Source of the DNA: Mycolicibacterium moriokaense
Lineage (GTDB): Bacteria; Actinomycetota; Actinomycetes; Mycobacteriales; Mycobacteriaceae
Direction of reading: 5' to 3'
Assembly: GCF_003347205.1 (NCBI RefSeq)
Contig: NZ_QQBJ01000005.1
Location: forward strand, 372,001 to 436,000
DNA length: 64,000 nucleotides
Shown one piece after another: positions 9,541-18,659 of this stretch (positions are counted from its first letter, which is position 1; each line of letters starts with the position of its first letter). Below the pieces are notes generated by a model. The model was not told the origin of the DNA and did not search any database. It was given only the letters and a program-made list of their open reading frames with translations. Position numbers and translations under genes: made by a program.

Positions 9541-10734
9541 ATGTCCGGCGTGATTCTGCTAGTCGTCGTGGTCGTTGTGGCCATCGCGGGCCTGGTCGCG
9601 GCCGCCTTGGTGGTGCGCACCCGCCGCGTGGTGACCACCCCGACCGAACGCGCCGTGCACCAGGCCCTGCACACCGCCTCGCTCGCGGCTCGCGCGTTGC
9701 GCAGAGGCCTCGAGCCGGACTCGGCCCGCGCGGCGGCGCCGCATCTGCGGGCACTCACCGGCACCGACGGCGTGGTGCTGTTCGACGGCGACGGGGACCT
9801 GCTCGTGCACGATCCGCCCGACGGCGGCGGGTGGACGCAGGAGGTGCTGGCCGCATGCGAACGCGCTGCCGCCGAGGCGATCTCCGGTCAGCGCCGGGTG
9901 CTGACCGGCAGGCAGCCCGCGGTGATCGCGCAGCCGATGCTGTCGGACGACGCAGGCGTGATCGGTGTGCTCGTGGTGGTGACGTCCCGCGCGCCCGCGC
10001 CGGGGATGCTTGGCGCTGTCGGCGAAGTCGCCCGCTACGCATCGAGCCAGATCGAACTCGCCGAGTTGGATGCGTCGCGTGCGCGCCTGGACCGCGCCGA
10101 GGTGATCGCGTTGCGCGCCCAGATCAGCCCGCACTTCATCTACAACGCCCTGAACACCATTGCGTCGTTCGTCCGCACCGACCCGGACCGCGCCCGTGAA
10201 CTGATCCTCGACTTCGCCGACTTCACGCGCTATTCGTTCCGCGCGGCGGGCCAGTACACCACCCTGGCCGAGGAATTGCGCAACATCGACCGCTACCTGA
10301 GCCTGGAGCGAGCCCGATTCGGGGACGCGTTGACCGTCAAACTAGACGTGGCACCTGAAGTGCTCAGCGTCGTCGTGCCGTTTCTGATGTTGCAGCCGTT
10401 GGTCGAGAACGCCGTCAGGCACGGATTCGCCGGCCAGGGCGGTGGCCGCATCGAGATCGTGGCCCGCGACGAGGGTTCCGACTGCGCGATCACCGTCGAA
10501 GACGACGGCGTCGGCATGGATCCCGCGTCGCTGCGCTCCGGGCCCGCCGACGTGCTGGCCGCAGAGGGATCGGGGGAGGAGCGTGCCCATGTCGGGCTCA
10601 CCAATGTCGATCATCGACTCCGCGCCGCCTTCGGCAACGACTACGGTCTGGTGGTCGAGACGGCGGTCGGGGCGGGGACGAAGGTGACGATGCGGGTGCC
10701 CAAGTTCCGATCGGGAGTCAGGGCGGGCGCATGA
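9541..10734 (+). CDS. LytS/YehU-type sensor histidine kinase
   Basis: This 397-residue kinase has one N-terminal membrane helix (SGVILLVVVVVVAIAGLVAAAL), a GAF/PAS-like sensing region (about 45-180, with GTDGVVLFDGDGDLLVHD), the phosphorylated histidine in QISPHFIYNALN and a GHKL ATPase domain with the N-box LQPLVENAVRHG and G-box DDGVGM. Kinases of this class in E. coli (BtsS, YpdA) sense pyruvate-like carboxylates. The ATG at 9541 is chosen over an upstream TTG because AAGAGGTGAG precedes it. It overlaps its response regulator by four bases, and symporters follow, which suggests it controls monocarboxylate uptake. Confidence 0.9.
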   Translation: MSGVILLVVVVVVAIAGLVAAALVVRTRRVVTTPTERAVHQALHTASLAARALRRGLEPDSARAAAPHLRALTGTDGVVLFDGDGDLLVHDPPDGGGWTQEVLAACERAAAEAISGQRRVLTGRQPAVIAQPMLSDDAGVIGVLVVVTSRAPAPGMLGAVGEVARYASSQIELAELDASRARLDRAEVIALRAQISPHFIYNALNTIASFVRTDPDRARELILDFADFTRYSFRAAGQYTTLAEELRNIDRYLSLERARFGDALTVKLDVAPEVLSVVVPFLMLQPLVENAVRHGFAGQGGGRIEIVARDEGSDCAITVEDDGVGMDPASLRSGPADVLAAEGSGEERAHVGLTNVDHRLRAAFGNDYGLVVETAVGAGTKVTMRVPKFRSGVRAGA

Positions 10735-11522
10735 CCGATTCACCGATGACGGTGCTGGCCGTCGACGACGAGGCGCCCGCGCTCGACGAGCTCATCTACC
10801 TGTTGGGCCAACACCCCGCCATCGGCGCCGTGCACGGCGCGGCAGACGCCACCGCCGCGCTGCGCGACCTCGGCGAGGGCGGCATCGACGCGATCTTCCT
10901 CGACATCAACATGCCCGGGCTCTCCGGGCTGGAATTGGCCACCGTGCTCGGCAATTTCGCCGATCCCCCCGCGGTGGTGTTCGTGACCGCGCACGACGAC
11001 AAGGCGGTTGCGGCGTTCGACGTGGGCGCGGTCGACTACCTTCTGAAACCGATCAGGCGAGACCGGCTCGACGAGGCCGTCCGGCGGGTCGCGGCCGGCC
11101 GGACGGCCGAGCAGGCCAGCGCGGGCAGCGGCGGTGAGCAGAGTTCGGAGGTGGTACCCGCCGAGGTCGGCGGGGTCACCCACCTGATCCGCCGCGACAC
11201 CATCGGATGGGTGGAGGCCGAGGGCGACTACGCGCGGCTGCATTCGGCATCCGGCGCCCATTTGGTGCGGATACCGGTGAGCACGCTCGAATCCCGGTGG
11301 GCCGATGCAGGTTTCCAGCGGGTGCACCGCTCGTATCTGGTGTCGCTGCCGATGGTCACCGGGGTGCGCACCAAGGGCGGGTCGGTGATGGTGCGGGTGC
11401 GGGCCAACGGCGCGTCGCCCGCCGTGGAACTGCCGGTGAGCCGACGGCAGGTGCGCGAGCTGCGTGACCGCCTGATCCGCGACCCGTTGCGCGGCTACCG
11501 TGCGGAGCGCGGCGGTGACTAG
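10731..11522 (+). CDS. LytTR-family response regulator
   Basis: The 263-residue protein has a receiver domain (VDDEAPALDE, phosphorylated Asp in FLDINMPGLSG, VTAHDD, and LLKPI) followed after a flexible linker by a LytTR DNA-binding domain from about residue 145 (RDTIGWVEAEGDYARLH and FQRVHRSYLVSL). LytTR proteins bind pairs of imperfect direct repeats upstream of their targets. The ATG overlaps the kinase stop (ATGA), so both are made together. The obvious target is the transporter genes that follow and possibly the divergent acs. Confidence 0.93.
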   Translation: MTDSPMTVLAVDDEAPALDELIYLLGQHPAIGAVHGAADATAALRDLGEGGIDAIFLDINMPGLSGLELATVLGNFADPPAVVFVTAHDDKAVAAFDVGAVDYLLKPIRRDRLDEAVRRVAAGRTAEQASAGSGGEQSSEVVPAEVGGVTHLIRRDTIGWVEAEGDYARLHSASGAHLVRIPVSTLESRWADAGFQRVHRSYLVSLPMVTGVRTKGGSVMVRVRANGASPAVELPVSRRQVRELRDRLIRDPLRGYRAERGGD

Positions 11523-11886
11523 CGGCAGGCCACCGCGGGAACGCGTGGTGCTGGCCCACCGCCGCGGCGCGCGCATGGTGCGCACCCGTGTCGAAGTGCA
11601 GGAGCAGACCGGTGTCGGCGACGCGCTTGTGCGGGGCCTGGTTCGGGCTCAGCTCGGACTGGCCCTGCGGCTGGCCGGGGTGGTGATGACGGCGATCGTG
11701 CTGGTTCCCCTCTCTGGCAGCCTCTTTCCCGACCTGGCGGCCCTGTCGGTATTCGGGATCCCGCTCAACTGGCTGGTGCTCGCGGTGCTGATGTACCCGC
11801 TGCTGTATGCCGCCGGACGATTGTTCGTGCGGCTGGCCGAACAGGCGGAGCGCGACTTCATCCGCGTGGTCGACGAGGAACCGTGA
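11515..11886 (+). CDS. Small two-helix membrane protein, probable partner of the first symporter
   Basis: The product is 123 residues from the GTG at 11515, which has a GGAG site eight bases upstream; another GTG at 11500 is in frame. Two hydrophobic segments are visible (LGLALRLAGVVMTAIVLVPL and IPLNWLVLAVLMYPLLYAAG) flanked by charged ends, with RLAEQAERDFIRVV at the C-terminus. It resembles DUF485/YjcH-type small proteins that accompany acetate symporters, but I do not see a diagnostic motif. It overlaps both the regulator stop and the symporter start, so it belongs to the same operon. Confidence 0.75.
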   Translation: MTSGRPPRERVVLAHRRGARMVRTRVEVQEQTGVGDALVRGLVRAQLGLALRLAGVVMTAIVLVPLSGSLFPDLAALSVFGIPLNWLVLAVLMYPLLYAAGRLFVRLAEQAERDFIRVVDEEP

Positions 11887-13628
11887 CCGGGCCCTCGTCC
11901 ATCGCCCTCACCGCGGCCGCCCTGCTGGCCGCCGTGACGGCGACCGTGGCCGTCGGCATCTACGGCGGGCGGCGTTCCCGCACCACGTCGGATTTCCTGG
12001 TGGCGTCGCGCACGGTTGGACCGCGGTCGAATGCGGCGGCGATCTCCGGTGAATACCTCTCGGCCGCATCGTTTCTCGGTGTCGCCGGCCTGGTCGCCAA
12101 ATACGGGGCCGACGCGCTGTGGTACCCGGTCGGCTTCACCGCCGGCTACCTCGGCCTGCTGCTGTTCGTCGCGGCGCCCTTGCGCCGCTGTGGCGCATAC
12201 ACCGTCCCGGACTTCACCGAGTTCCGACTGCACTCGGCCCGCCTGCGCACGGTGACGATGCTGTTCGTCGTCGTCATCTGCGTGCTGTATCTGGTGCCGC
12301 AGTATCAGGGCGCGGGCCTGACGATCAACATCCTGCTCGGGCTGCCGGTGTGGGTGGGGCCCGTCTTGGTCGCCGCGATCATCATCGGCAATGTGGTCGG
12401 TGGCGGGATGCGCTCCATCACCTTCGTTCAGGCGTTTCAGTACTGGCTGAAGCTCACCGCGATCGCGGTGCCCGCGCTGGCCCTGCTCGCCCTGTTCGTC
12501 TCCGAGCCGTCCCCGCTCGCCGCGCCCGCGCCGCCCACGGTGGGACAGCAGACCACGGTCGCGATCAAGACCGACGTAGTGGTTCAGGTCGACGCGCCCG
12601 AGGGCGTACGGGTGTCGGGCGTCCTCGACGGCCGCCCAGTGCGCGACGCCGCCATTGCAACGCCCGGCGAACACACGCTCGGCGCCGGCAGCACGCTGAC
12701 ACTCGCCGCAGGCGCGGCCACACCGGTGGTGTCCGGTGCACCGAGCACCGGGCAGGAATGGGCCGGCTCCGGCGGCGGCCTGGGCGGAGACCATCCGCTG
12801 TTTCAGGTGATCTCCATCATCATGGCGACTTTCCTTGGCGCCATGGGCCTTCCGCATGTGCTGGTGCGGTTCTACACCAACCCCGACGGGCGGGCGGCCA
12901 GGCGCACCGCACTGGCAGTCATCGCCCTGCTGTCGGTGTTCTATGCCTTCCCGACGCTGATGGGCGTCTTCGCGCGGCTGTATGTCCCGCAACTGCTGAT
13001 CACCGGAAACGCCGACGCGGCAGTGCTGTTGATGCCGGAAGCGGCGATCGTGGGGTCGGTGGGCCGACTGCTCGGGGCGTTGGTGGCCGCGGGGGCGATC
13101 GCGGCGTTCCTCGCGACCTCGTCGGGTCTGCTCGTCAGCATCGCGGGCGCGCTGTCCACCGATGTGCTGCGCGGGCGGGTACGCGACTTCAGGGTCGCGG
13201 CGGTGATCGGCGGTCTGCTGCCGCTGCCGCTGGCACTGGCGGCGTCCACGTTGGAGTTGTCGCGCAACGTCGGCCTGGTGTTCGCGGTCGCCGCCTCGAC
13301 GCTGTGTCCTCTTCTGGTGCTGGGAATCTGGTGGCGCGGACTGACCGCAGCGGGTGCGGCGTGCGGGCTGGTGACGGGCGGGGCCGTATCGGGTGTGGCC
13401 GCGGGACTGAGCTTGGCGGGCGGCATCGACGAGCATCTGCTCGGCGGCTGGCCCGCGATGCTCGCCGGCTACCCGGCGGCCATCAGCGTGCCGCTGGCGT
13501 TCATCGTGATGATCGTGGCCAGCAGGCTGACCAGGGCGGCGATTCCGCAGGACACCGCGCGCATCTTCGCCCAGATGCACCTGCCCGAGCGTCTCGGCAT
13601 GAGCGTCGAGCGCATTCCGGGCGGCTGA
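11883..13628 (+). CDS. Sodium:solute symporter (SSS family) with an enlarged external loop
   Basis: The 581-residue protein has the ActP/MctC-type SSS fold: SDFLVASRTVGPRSNAAAISGEYLSAASFLG near the N-terminus, MGLPHVLVRFYT (about 321-332) and about 13 membrane helices. It is likely to import acetate, pyruvate or a related monocarboxylate with a cation. Between two helices it carries a hydrophilic insert of about 95 residues (208-305, bases about 12504-12798) rich in Val, Thr, Ala and Gly, with beta-type sequence such as VVVQVDAPEGVRVSGVLDG; the second symporter in this operon has only a short loop here. The GTG overlaps the preceding stop by four bases. Confidence 0.88.
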   Translation: MTGPSSIALTAAALLAAVTATVAVGIYGGRRSRTTSDFLVASRTVGPRSNAAAISGEYLSAASFLGVAGLVAKYGADALWYPVGFTAGYLGLLLFVAAPLRRCGAYTVPDFTEFRLHSARLRTVTMLFVVVICVLYLVPQYQGAGLTINILLGLPVWVGPVLVAAIIIGNVVGGGMRSITFVQAFQYWLKLTAIAVPALALLALFVSEPSPLAAPAPPTVGQQTTVAIKTDVVVQVDAPEGVRVSGVLDGRPVRDAAIATPGEHTLGAGSTLTLAAGAATPVVSGAPSTGQEWAGSGGGLGGDHPLFQVISIIMATFLGAMGLPHVLVRFYTNPDGRAARRTALAVIALLSVFYAFPTLMGVFARLYVPQLLITGNADAAVLLMPEAAIVGSVGRLLGALVAAGAIAAFLATSSGLLVSIAGALSTDVLRGRVRDFRVAAVIGGLLPLPLALAASTLELSRNVGLVFAVAASTLCPLLVLGIWWRGLTAAGAACGLVTGGAVSGVAAGLSLAGGIDEHLLGGWPAMLAGYPAAISVPLAFIVMIVASRLTRAAIPQDTARIFAQMHLPERLGMSVERIPGG

Positions 13629-13776
13629 CGGCGCACCGCTCGTCGCGCCCGACCGACCGCTCACCGCACCGCCCTGCGGCTTGGCCGTATCGCCGTCGAC
13701 AGCGGCGCCGAATGTGAGCAGGGTCTCAAGAGATCGCCGGTGCACGCCGGGTCACATTCGAGGCAGGAGGCCGACG

Positions 13777-14127
13777 GTGTCCCTCACCGATCTTCCCGAG
13801 CAAGTGCCCTCGGCGCGTGGGGACCGCTACATCGCGGCCCAGCAGAGCGCCGAGTTTCAGGAGCTGCGAACCAAACTGCGCCGCTTCGTGTTTCCGATGA
13901 CGGCGTTCTTCCTGGTGTGGTACGGGCTGTACGTGGTGCTCGGCGCCTTCGCCGCCGACTTCATGGCGACGAAGGTGTTCGGCAACATCAACATCGGGCT
14001 GCTGCTCGGGCTCGGCCAGTTCGTCACGACCTTCGTCATCACCGGCCTGTATGTCCGGTTCGCCAACTCCGAACTCGACCCGCGGGCCGAGGCAATCCGC
14101 TCGCAACTGGAAAGCGAGGAATCATGA
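13777..14127 (+). CDS. DUF485 membrane protein, symporter partner
   Basis: The 116-residue protein has the DUF485 (YjcH) pattern: AEFQELRTKLRRFVFPMTAFFLVWYGLYVVLGAF, then FGNINIGLLLGLGQFVTTFVITGLYVRFAN, with two membrane helices and a charged C-terminus. In E. coli the equivalent yjcH sits between acs and actP, and DUF485 proteins are regular partners of acetate symporters. The GTG at 13777 is preceded by AGGAGG at 13762-13767. Its stop overlaps the ATG of the second symporter (ATGA), which shows tight coupling. Confidence 0.88.
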   Translation: MSLTDLPEQVPSARGDRYIAAQQSAEFQELRTKLRRFVFPMTAFFLVWYGLYVVLGAFAADFMATKVFGNINIGLLLGLGQFVTTFVITGLYVRFANSELDPRAEAIRSQLESEES

Positions 14128-15755
14128 ATCTCCTGGCAGCCGAATCCCCGACCGTCGGTAACCCCGTCGCCAACATCGCGATCTTCGCGGCGTTCGTCGT
14201 GATCACCTTGCTCGTCGTGATCAGGGCGGGCCGCAAGAAGTCCAGCGCCGCGGAATTCTTCACCGGGGGCCGCGAATTCTCGGGTCCGCAGAACGGCATC
14301 GCCATCGCGGGCGACTACCTCTCGGCGGCAAGCTTCCTCGGTATCGCGGGGGCAGTCGCGGTGTATGGCTATGACGGTTTCCTGTATTCCGTCGGATTCC
14401 TGGTGGCCTGGCTTGTCGCGTTGCTGCTCGTCGCCGAATTGCTGCGCAACACAGGCAAATTCACCATGGCGGACGTGCTCAGCTTCCGGCTCAAGCAGAA
14501 GCCGGTGCGGCTGGCGGCGGCGACGTCGACACTGACGGTCTCGCTGTTCTACCTGCTGGCTCAGATGGCAGGCGCGGGCGGCCTGGTCGCGCTGCTCCTG
14601 AACGTCAAGGGCCGAGGCGGTCAGAGTGTGGTGATCGCGGTGGTCGGCGTGCTGATGATCGCCTACGTGCTGATCGGCGGGATGCGTGGCACGACGTGGG
14701 TGCAGATCATCAAGGCCGTCCTGCTGATCACCGGTGCCGCGGTGATGACCGTGATGGTGTTTGCCAAGTTCGGGCTGAACTTCTCCGACATCCTGGGTTC
14801 TGCTCAGGCGGCGATCTCCGGTTCGGCCAACGAGGCCGTCGCGAGCCGCGACGTGCTCGCGCCGGGGGCGCAGTACGGCGGTTCGACGATGTCGAAGATC
14901 AACCTGATTTCGTTGGGCATCGCTCTCGTGCTGGGCACCGCGGGCCTTCCGCATGTGCTGATGCGGTTCTACACCGTGCCGACGGCCAAGGAGGCCCGCC
15001 GTTCCGTGGTGTGGGCGATCGCCTTGATCGGCGCCTTCTACCTCTTCACGCTGGCGCTTGGCTACGGCGCCGCCGCCATCGTCGGCCCGGACCGGATCCT
15101 CGCCGCTGCCGGCGGCCAGAATGCCGCGGCGCCGCTGCTGGCCTTCGAACTCGGGGGCGTCGTCCTGCTCGGCGTGATCTCGGCGGTCGCGTTCGCGACC
15201 ATCCTGGCCGTCGTCGCCGGGCTGACGATCACCGCATCGACCTCGTTCGCCCACGACGTCTACGCCAGCGTGATGAAGAGCCACGACGTCACCGAGGACG
15301 AGCAGGTGCGGGTGTCCCGCATCACCGCGGTGGTGCTGGGTATTGCGGCCATCGGGCTCGGAATTCTCGCCAACGGGCAGAACGTCGCGTTCCTCGTCGC
15401 GCTCGCGTTCGCGATCGCCGCCGCGGCGAACCTGCCGACCATCGTCTACTCGCTGTACTGGCCGCGGTTCAACACCCGCGGCGCGTTGTGGAGCATGTAC
15501 GGCGGGCTCATCTCGACGCTCGTGCTGATCATCTTCTCTCCGGCGGTCTCGGGATCGAAGACCGCGATGCTGTCGAACCTCGACTTCGCGTGGTTCCCGC
15601 TGGCCAACCCCGGCATCGTGTCGATTCCGCTGGCGTTCGTGCTGGGTGTCGTCGGCACCCTGACCTCCAAGGAGGTGCCCGACCCCGGCATCGAGGCCGA
15701 ACTGGAGGTGCGGTCGTTGACCGGGATCGGCGCCGAGAAGGCCGTCGCGCACTAG
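14124..15755 (+). CDS. actP: Cation/acetate symporter ActP-type
   Basis: This 543-residue SSS transporter has the family signatures FFTGGREFSGPQNGIAIAGD and YLSAASFLGIAGA, TWVQIIKAVLLI, and GTAGLPHVLMRFYTVP, with about 13 membrane helices and no large insert. Homologues (ActP, MctC) carry acetate, propionate or pyruvate into the cell with a cation. The ATG at 14124 is fixed by the four-base overlap with the DUF485 gene. It is the second symporter of the operon, and with the divergent acs gives uptake plus activation of acetate. Its 3' end overlaps the NmrA-like gene by four bases. Confidence 0.92.
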   Translation: MNLLAAESPTVGNPVANIAIFAAFVVITLLVVIRAGRKKSSAAEFFTGGREFSGPQNGIAIAGDYLSAASFLGIAGAVAVYGYDGFLYSVGFLVAWLVALLLVAELLRNTGKFTMADVLSFRLKQKPVRLAAATSTLTVSLFYLLAQMAGAGGLVALLLNVKGRGGQSVVIAVVGVLMIAYVLIGGMRGTTWVQIIKAVLLITGAAVMTVMVFAKFGLNFSDILGSAQAAISGSANEAVASRDVLAPGAQYGGSTMSKINLISLGIALVLGTAGLPHVLMRFYTVPTAKEARRSVVWAIALIGAFYLFTLALGYGAAAIVGPDRILAAAGGQNAAAPLLAFELGGVVLLGVISAVAFATILAVVAGLTITASTSFAHDVYASVMKSHDVTEDEQVRVSRITAVVLGIAAIGLGILANGQNVAFLVALAFAIAAAANLPTIVYSLYWPRFNTRGALWSMYGGLISTLVLIIFSPAVSGSKTAMLSNLDFAWFPLANPGIVSIPLAFVLGVVGTLTSKEVPDPGIEAELEVRSLTGIGAEKAVAH

Positions 15756-16573
15756 GGCGTCCAGGCGCCGGTCGCGGCGACATCGCGCGCATACGCGCGA
15801 AAGTCCCTGCCCTCGCGTCCCAGCGCCCGCGCCACCCCGTCGGCGAGTCGCGGTTGGCTGCCGAGGACCTCGGTGAACAAGTGGTTCAGCAGCCAGATGA
15901 AGTCCGGTGGCAGCCCGTGGTCGGCCAGCATCGCGGTGTAGTCGTCGATCGGCACGTGCGCGAAGGCGATGTCGCGCCCGGCGGCCTCGCCGATCTCGCT
16001 CACCGCATCGCGGAAGCGCAGCAGCCGGGGCCCGGTCAGCTCGTACAGCTCGCCGAGGTGGCGGTCGTCGGTCAGGGCGGCCACCGCGACGTCGGCGATG
16101 TCGTCGACGTCGACGAACGGCTCGAGCACGTCGTCGACCGGAAGCGTCACCGTGCCCGCGAGCACCTCGTCCAGCCACGCGCCCTCGTCGAAGTTCTGCG
16201 CGAAGAAGGCGCAGCGCAGGATCGTCCACGCCAGACCCGACGCCCGGACGACGTCCTCGGCGCGTTGCGCCTCGGCTTCGTTGCGGCCCGACAGCAGCAC
16301 CACGTGACGCACCCCGGCCTCACCGGCGATCTTGGTCAGCAGGCGGATGGCGTCGACGGAGCCGGGCACGGCCAGGTCCGGGTGATAGCTGATGTAGACC
16401 TTGGCGACGCCGGCGAGCGCGGGCGGCCACGTCTGCTGGTCGTCCCAGTCGAACGGAATCTCGGCCGAGCGGCAGCCGTGCCGAACGGGTATCCCGAGCG
16501 ATACAAGTCGGCCCGCGATGCGCTTTCCGGTCTTGCCGGTGCTGCCGATGACGAGAATGGTGTTGTTGGTCAT
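15752..16573 (-). CDS. NmrA-like NAD(P)-binding protein
   Basis: The 273-residue protein (from the ATG at 16573; a longer frame upstream lacks a family signature) starts with the atypical-SDR dinucleotide motif ILVIGSTGKTGKRIA and continues with VVLLSGRNEAEAQRAEDVVRASGLAWTILR, typical of the NmrA/QOR2 group. These proteins bind NAD(P) and act as redox sensors or quinone/nitroreductases. The catalytic class cannot be decided. It is convergent with the actP gene and divergent from the cupin gene, with 85 bases between starts. Confidence 0.82.
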   Translation of the reverse strand: MTNNTILVIGSTGKTGKRIAGRLVSLGIPVRHGCRSAEIPFDWDDQQTWPPALAGVAKVYISYHPDLAVPGSVDAIRLLTKIAGEAGVRHVVLLSGRNEAEAQRAEDVVRASGLAWTILRCAFFAQNFDEGAWLDEVLAGTVTLPVDDVLEPFVDVDDIADVAVAALTDDRHLGELYELTGPRLLRFRDAVSEIGEAAGRDIAFAHVPIDDYTAMLADHGLPPDFIWLLNHLFTEVLGSQPRLADGVARALGREGRDFRAYARDVAATGAWTP

Positions 16574-16658
16574 GGTTCGACTCAACGGCCCAACGCCGAG
16601 ACGATCCATGGTTCAAACGCTTGATGACATGTCCGATCGTCTAGAAGGGATGCCGGGT

Positions 16659-17003
16659 ATGAACAAGGTTTCGCTCACTGCCCTCGCGCGTGAGCACCTC
16701 GAGACCGCACGCGGCGCCAGCAGTGGCCGCAGCTCACACACCGTCTACGGCGGCCACGAGCATTCGCTGCGTCAAACCCTGATCGCGCTGAAGGCGGGCA
16801 GCGAACTGGACGAGCACGACAGCCCCGGCGAGGCGACACTGCAGGTGCTGGCGGGCAGGGTCCGCGTCACCAATGCAAAGGCGCAGTGGGAGGGGTCGGC
16901 GGGGGATCACATCGTCATCCCGGACTCCCGGCACGGGCTGGCGGCGCTGGAGGACTCCGCGGTCCTGCTCACGGTCGTCAAACCCGTTGGGCCCCACGTC
17001 TAG
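16659..17003 (+). CDS. Small cupin-domain protein
   Basis: The protein has 114 residues and a single conserved barrel: a first motif-like HEHSLRQTLIALKAGSELDEHDSPGEATLQVLAGRVRV, and GDHIVIPDSRHGLAALEDSAVLLTVV as the second motif. A metal site with His and Glu residues is plausible. Such small cupins in actinobacteria are common and unassigned. The ATG at 16659 has AAGGGA eight bases upstream; in-frame Mets upstream lack a good site. It converges with the helicase gene, overlapping by four bases. Confidence 0.8.
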   Translation: MNKVSLTALAREHLETARGASSGRSSHTVYGGHEHSLRQTLIALKAGSELDEHDSPGEATLQVLAGRVRVTNAKAQWEGSAGDHIVIPDSRHGLAALEDSAVLLTVVKPVGPHV

Positions 17004-18649
17004 ATGGCGGGGCCCAGCAGGTCGTCGGCGTCCTTGATGACATAGCCGTAGCCCTGTTCGGCGAGGAAGCGCTGCCGATGCGCGGCGTACTCGGCGTCCA
17101 GGCTGTCGCGCGACACCACGGAGTAGAAGATCGCGCCGCCCCCGTCGGCCTTGGGCCGCAGCAGCCTGCCCAGCCGCTGCGCCTCCTCCTGCCGTGACCC
17201 GAACGTCCCCGAGACCTGAACCGCCACACTGGCTTCGGGAAGATCGATGGAGAAGTTGGCGACCTTGGACACCACCAGCGTGGTGATCTCGCCGCGACGG
17301 AACGCGTCGAACAGCGCCTCGCGCTCGGCGGTCTTGGTCGAGCCCTGGATCACCGGGGCGTTGAGCTCCTCGCCGAGTTCGTCGAGCTGATCGAGGTAGG
17401 CGCCGATCACCAGCGTCTGCTCGCCGGGATGACGTTCCAGGATCGAACGCACCACCGCGATCTTGGAGTGCACCGTCGAACACAGCTTGTAGCGCTCGTC
17501 GGGTTCGGCGGTGGCATAGAGCATCCGCTCGTTGTCGGTCATCGTCACGCGCACCTCGATGCACTCCGCGGGCGCGATCCAGCCCTGGGCCTCGATGTCC
17601 TTCCACGGTGCGTCGTAGCGCTTGGGCCCGATCAGGCTGAACACATCGCCCTCGCGGCCGTCCTCGCGGATCAGCGTGGCCGTCAGCCCGAGCCGGCGCC
17701 GGGACTGCAGGTCGGCGGTCATCCGGAAGACCGGTGCGGGCAGCAGGTGCACCTCGTCGTAGATGATCAGCCCCCAGTCGCGGCTGTCGAACAGTTCCAG
17801 GTGCCGGTACTCGCCCTTGGTGCGGCGGGTGATCACCTGATACGTCGCGATGGTGACCGGGCGGATCTCCTTCTTCTCGCCGGAGTACTCGCCGATCTCC
17901 TCCTCGGTGAGCGACGTCCGGTTGATCAGCTCGCGCTTCCACTGCCTGCCCGCCACGGTGTTGGTGACCAGGATCAGCGTGGTCGCGCCCGCCTTGGCCA
18001 TGGCGGCCGCGCCGACGAGCGTCTTGCCCGCGCCGCACGGCAGCACCACCACCCCGGAGCCGCCCTCCCAGAACGAATCGGTGGCCATCTCCTGGTAGTC
18101 GCGCAGATGCCAGTTCTGCTGGTCGAGGCTGATCGGGTGTTTCTCGCCGTCCACGTAGCCGGCGAGATCCTCCGCGGGCCAACCGATCTTCAGCAGCATC
18201 TGCTTGACGCGGCCGCGCTCGCTGTTGTGCACGATGACGGTGTCGTCGTCGAGGCGAGACCCGAGCATCGGTGCGATCTTCTTGTTGCGAAGCACTTCCT
18301 CGAGCACCGCGCGGTCGAGGCTGACCAGCGTCAGCCCGTGCGCCGGATGCTTGACCAGCTGGAGCCGGCCGTAGCGGGCCATCGTGTCGACGATGTCTAC
18401 CAGCAGCGGCTGGGGCACCGCGTAGCGCGAGAACGACACCAGCGCGTCGACCACCTGCTCGGCGTCGTGGCCCGCCGCGCGGGCGTTCCACAGAGCCAGC
18501 GGCGTGATCCGGTAGGTGTGCACGTGCTCGGGGGCACGTTCCAACTCGGCGAAGGGCGCGATCGCCGCGCGCGCGGCACCGGCCTGCTCGTGGTCGACCT
18601 CGAGCAGCACGGTCTTGTCGGATTGGACGATGAGGGGGCCGTCAGTCAT
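17000..18649 (-). CDS. ercc3: XPB-type DNA repair helicase
   Basis: The 549-residue protein is a superfamily-2 helicase related to archaeal/eukaryotic XPB and to M. tuberculosis Ercc3 (Rv0861c, similar length). It shows the N-terminal damage-recognition-like region, motif I PCGAGKTLVG, motif II with DEVH in IIYDEVHLLPAP, motif III LTATLIREDG, and the RED residues and C-terminal helicase half (VSKVANFSIDLPEA, QRLGRLLRP). It unwinds DNA 3' to 5' using ATP. The ATG at 18649 is chosen because the upstream extension is low complexity. It lies 10 bases after the esterase gene on the same strand. Confidence 0.95.
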   Translation of the reverse strand: MTDGPLIVQSDKTVLLEVDHEQAGAARAAIAPFAELERAPEHVHTYRITPLALWNARAAGHDAEQVVDALVSFSRYAVPQPLLVDIVDTMARYGRLQLVKHPAHGLTLVSLDRAVLEEVLRNKKIAPMLGSRLDDDTVIVHNSERGRVKQMLLKIGWPAEDLAGYVDGEKHPISLDQQNWHLRDYQEMATDSFWEGGSGVVVLPCGAGKTLVGAAAMAKAGATTLILVTNTVAGRQWKRELINRTSLTEEEIGEYSGEKKEIRPVTIATYQVITRRTKGEYRHLELFDSRDWGLIIYDEVHLLPAPVFRMTADLQSRRRLGLTATLIREDGREGDVFSLIGPKRYDAPWKDIEAQGWIAPAECIEVRVTMTDNERMLYATAEPDERYKLCSTVHSKIAVVRSILERHPGEQTLVIGAYLDQLDELGEELNAPVIQGSTKTAEREALFDAFRRGEITTLVVSKVANFSIDLPEASVAVQVSGTFGSRQEEAQRLGRLLRPKADGGGAIFYSVVSRDSLDAEYAAHRQRFLAEQGYGYVIKDADDLLGPAI

Positions 18650-18659
18650 AACCCGTCCA

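Noticed and set aside
11649-13745. Long open frame on the minus strand opposite the first symporter
   Set aside because: Its product is low complexity, rich in Arg, Gln and Gly, without domains; it is a mirror frame of the real gene in GC-rich DNA.
13857-16229. A 790-codon open frame on the minus strand opposite actP
   Set aside because: The translation is repetitive Arg/Gly/His/Asp with no family signature, while the plus strand encodes a clear transporter; it is a shadow of high GC content.
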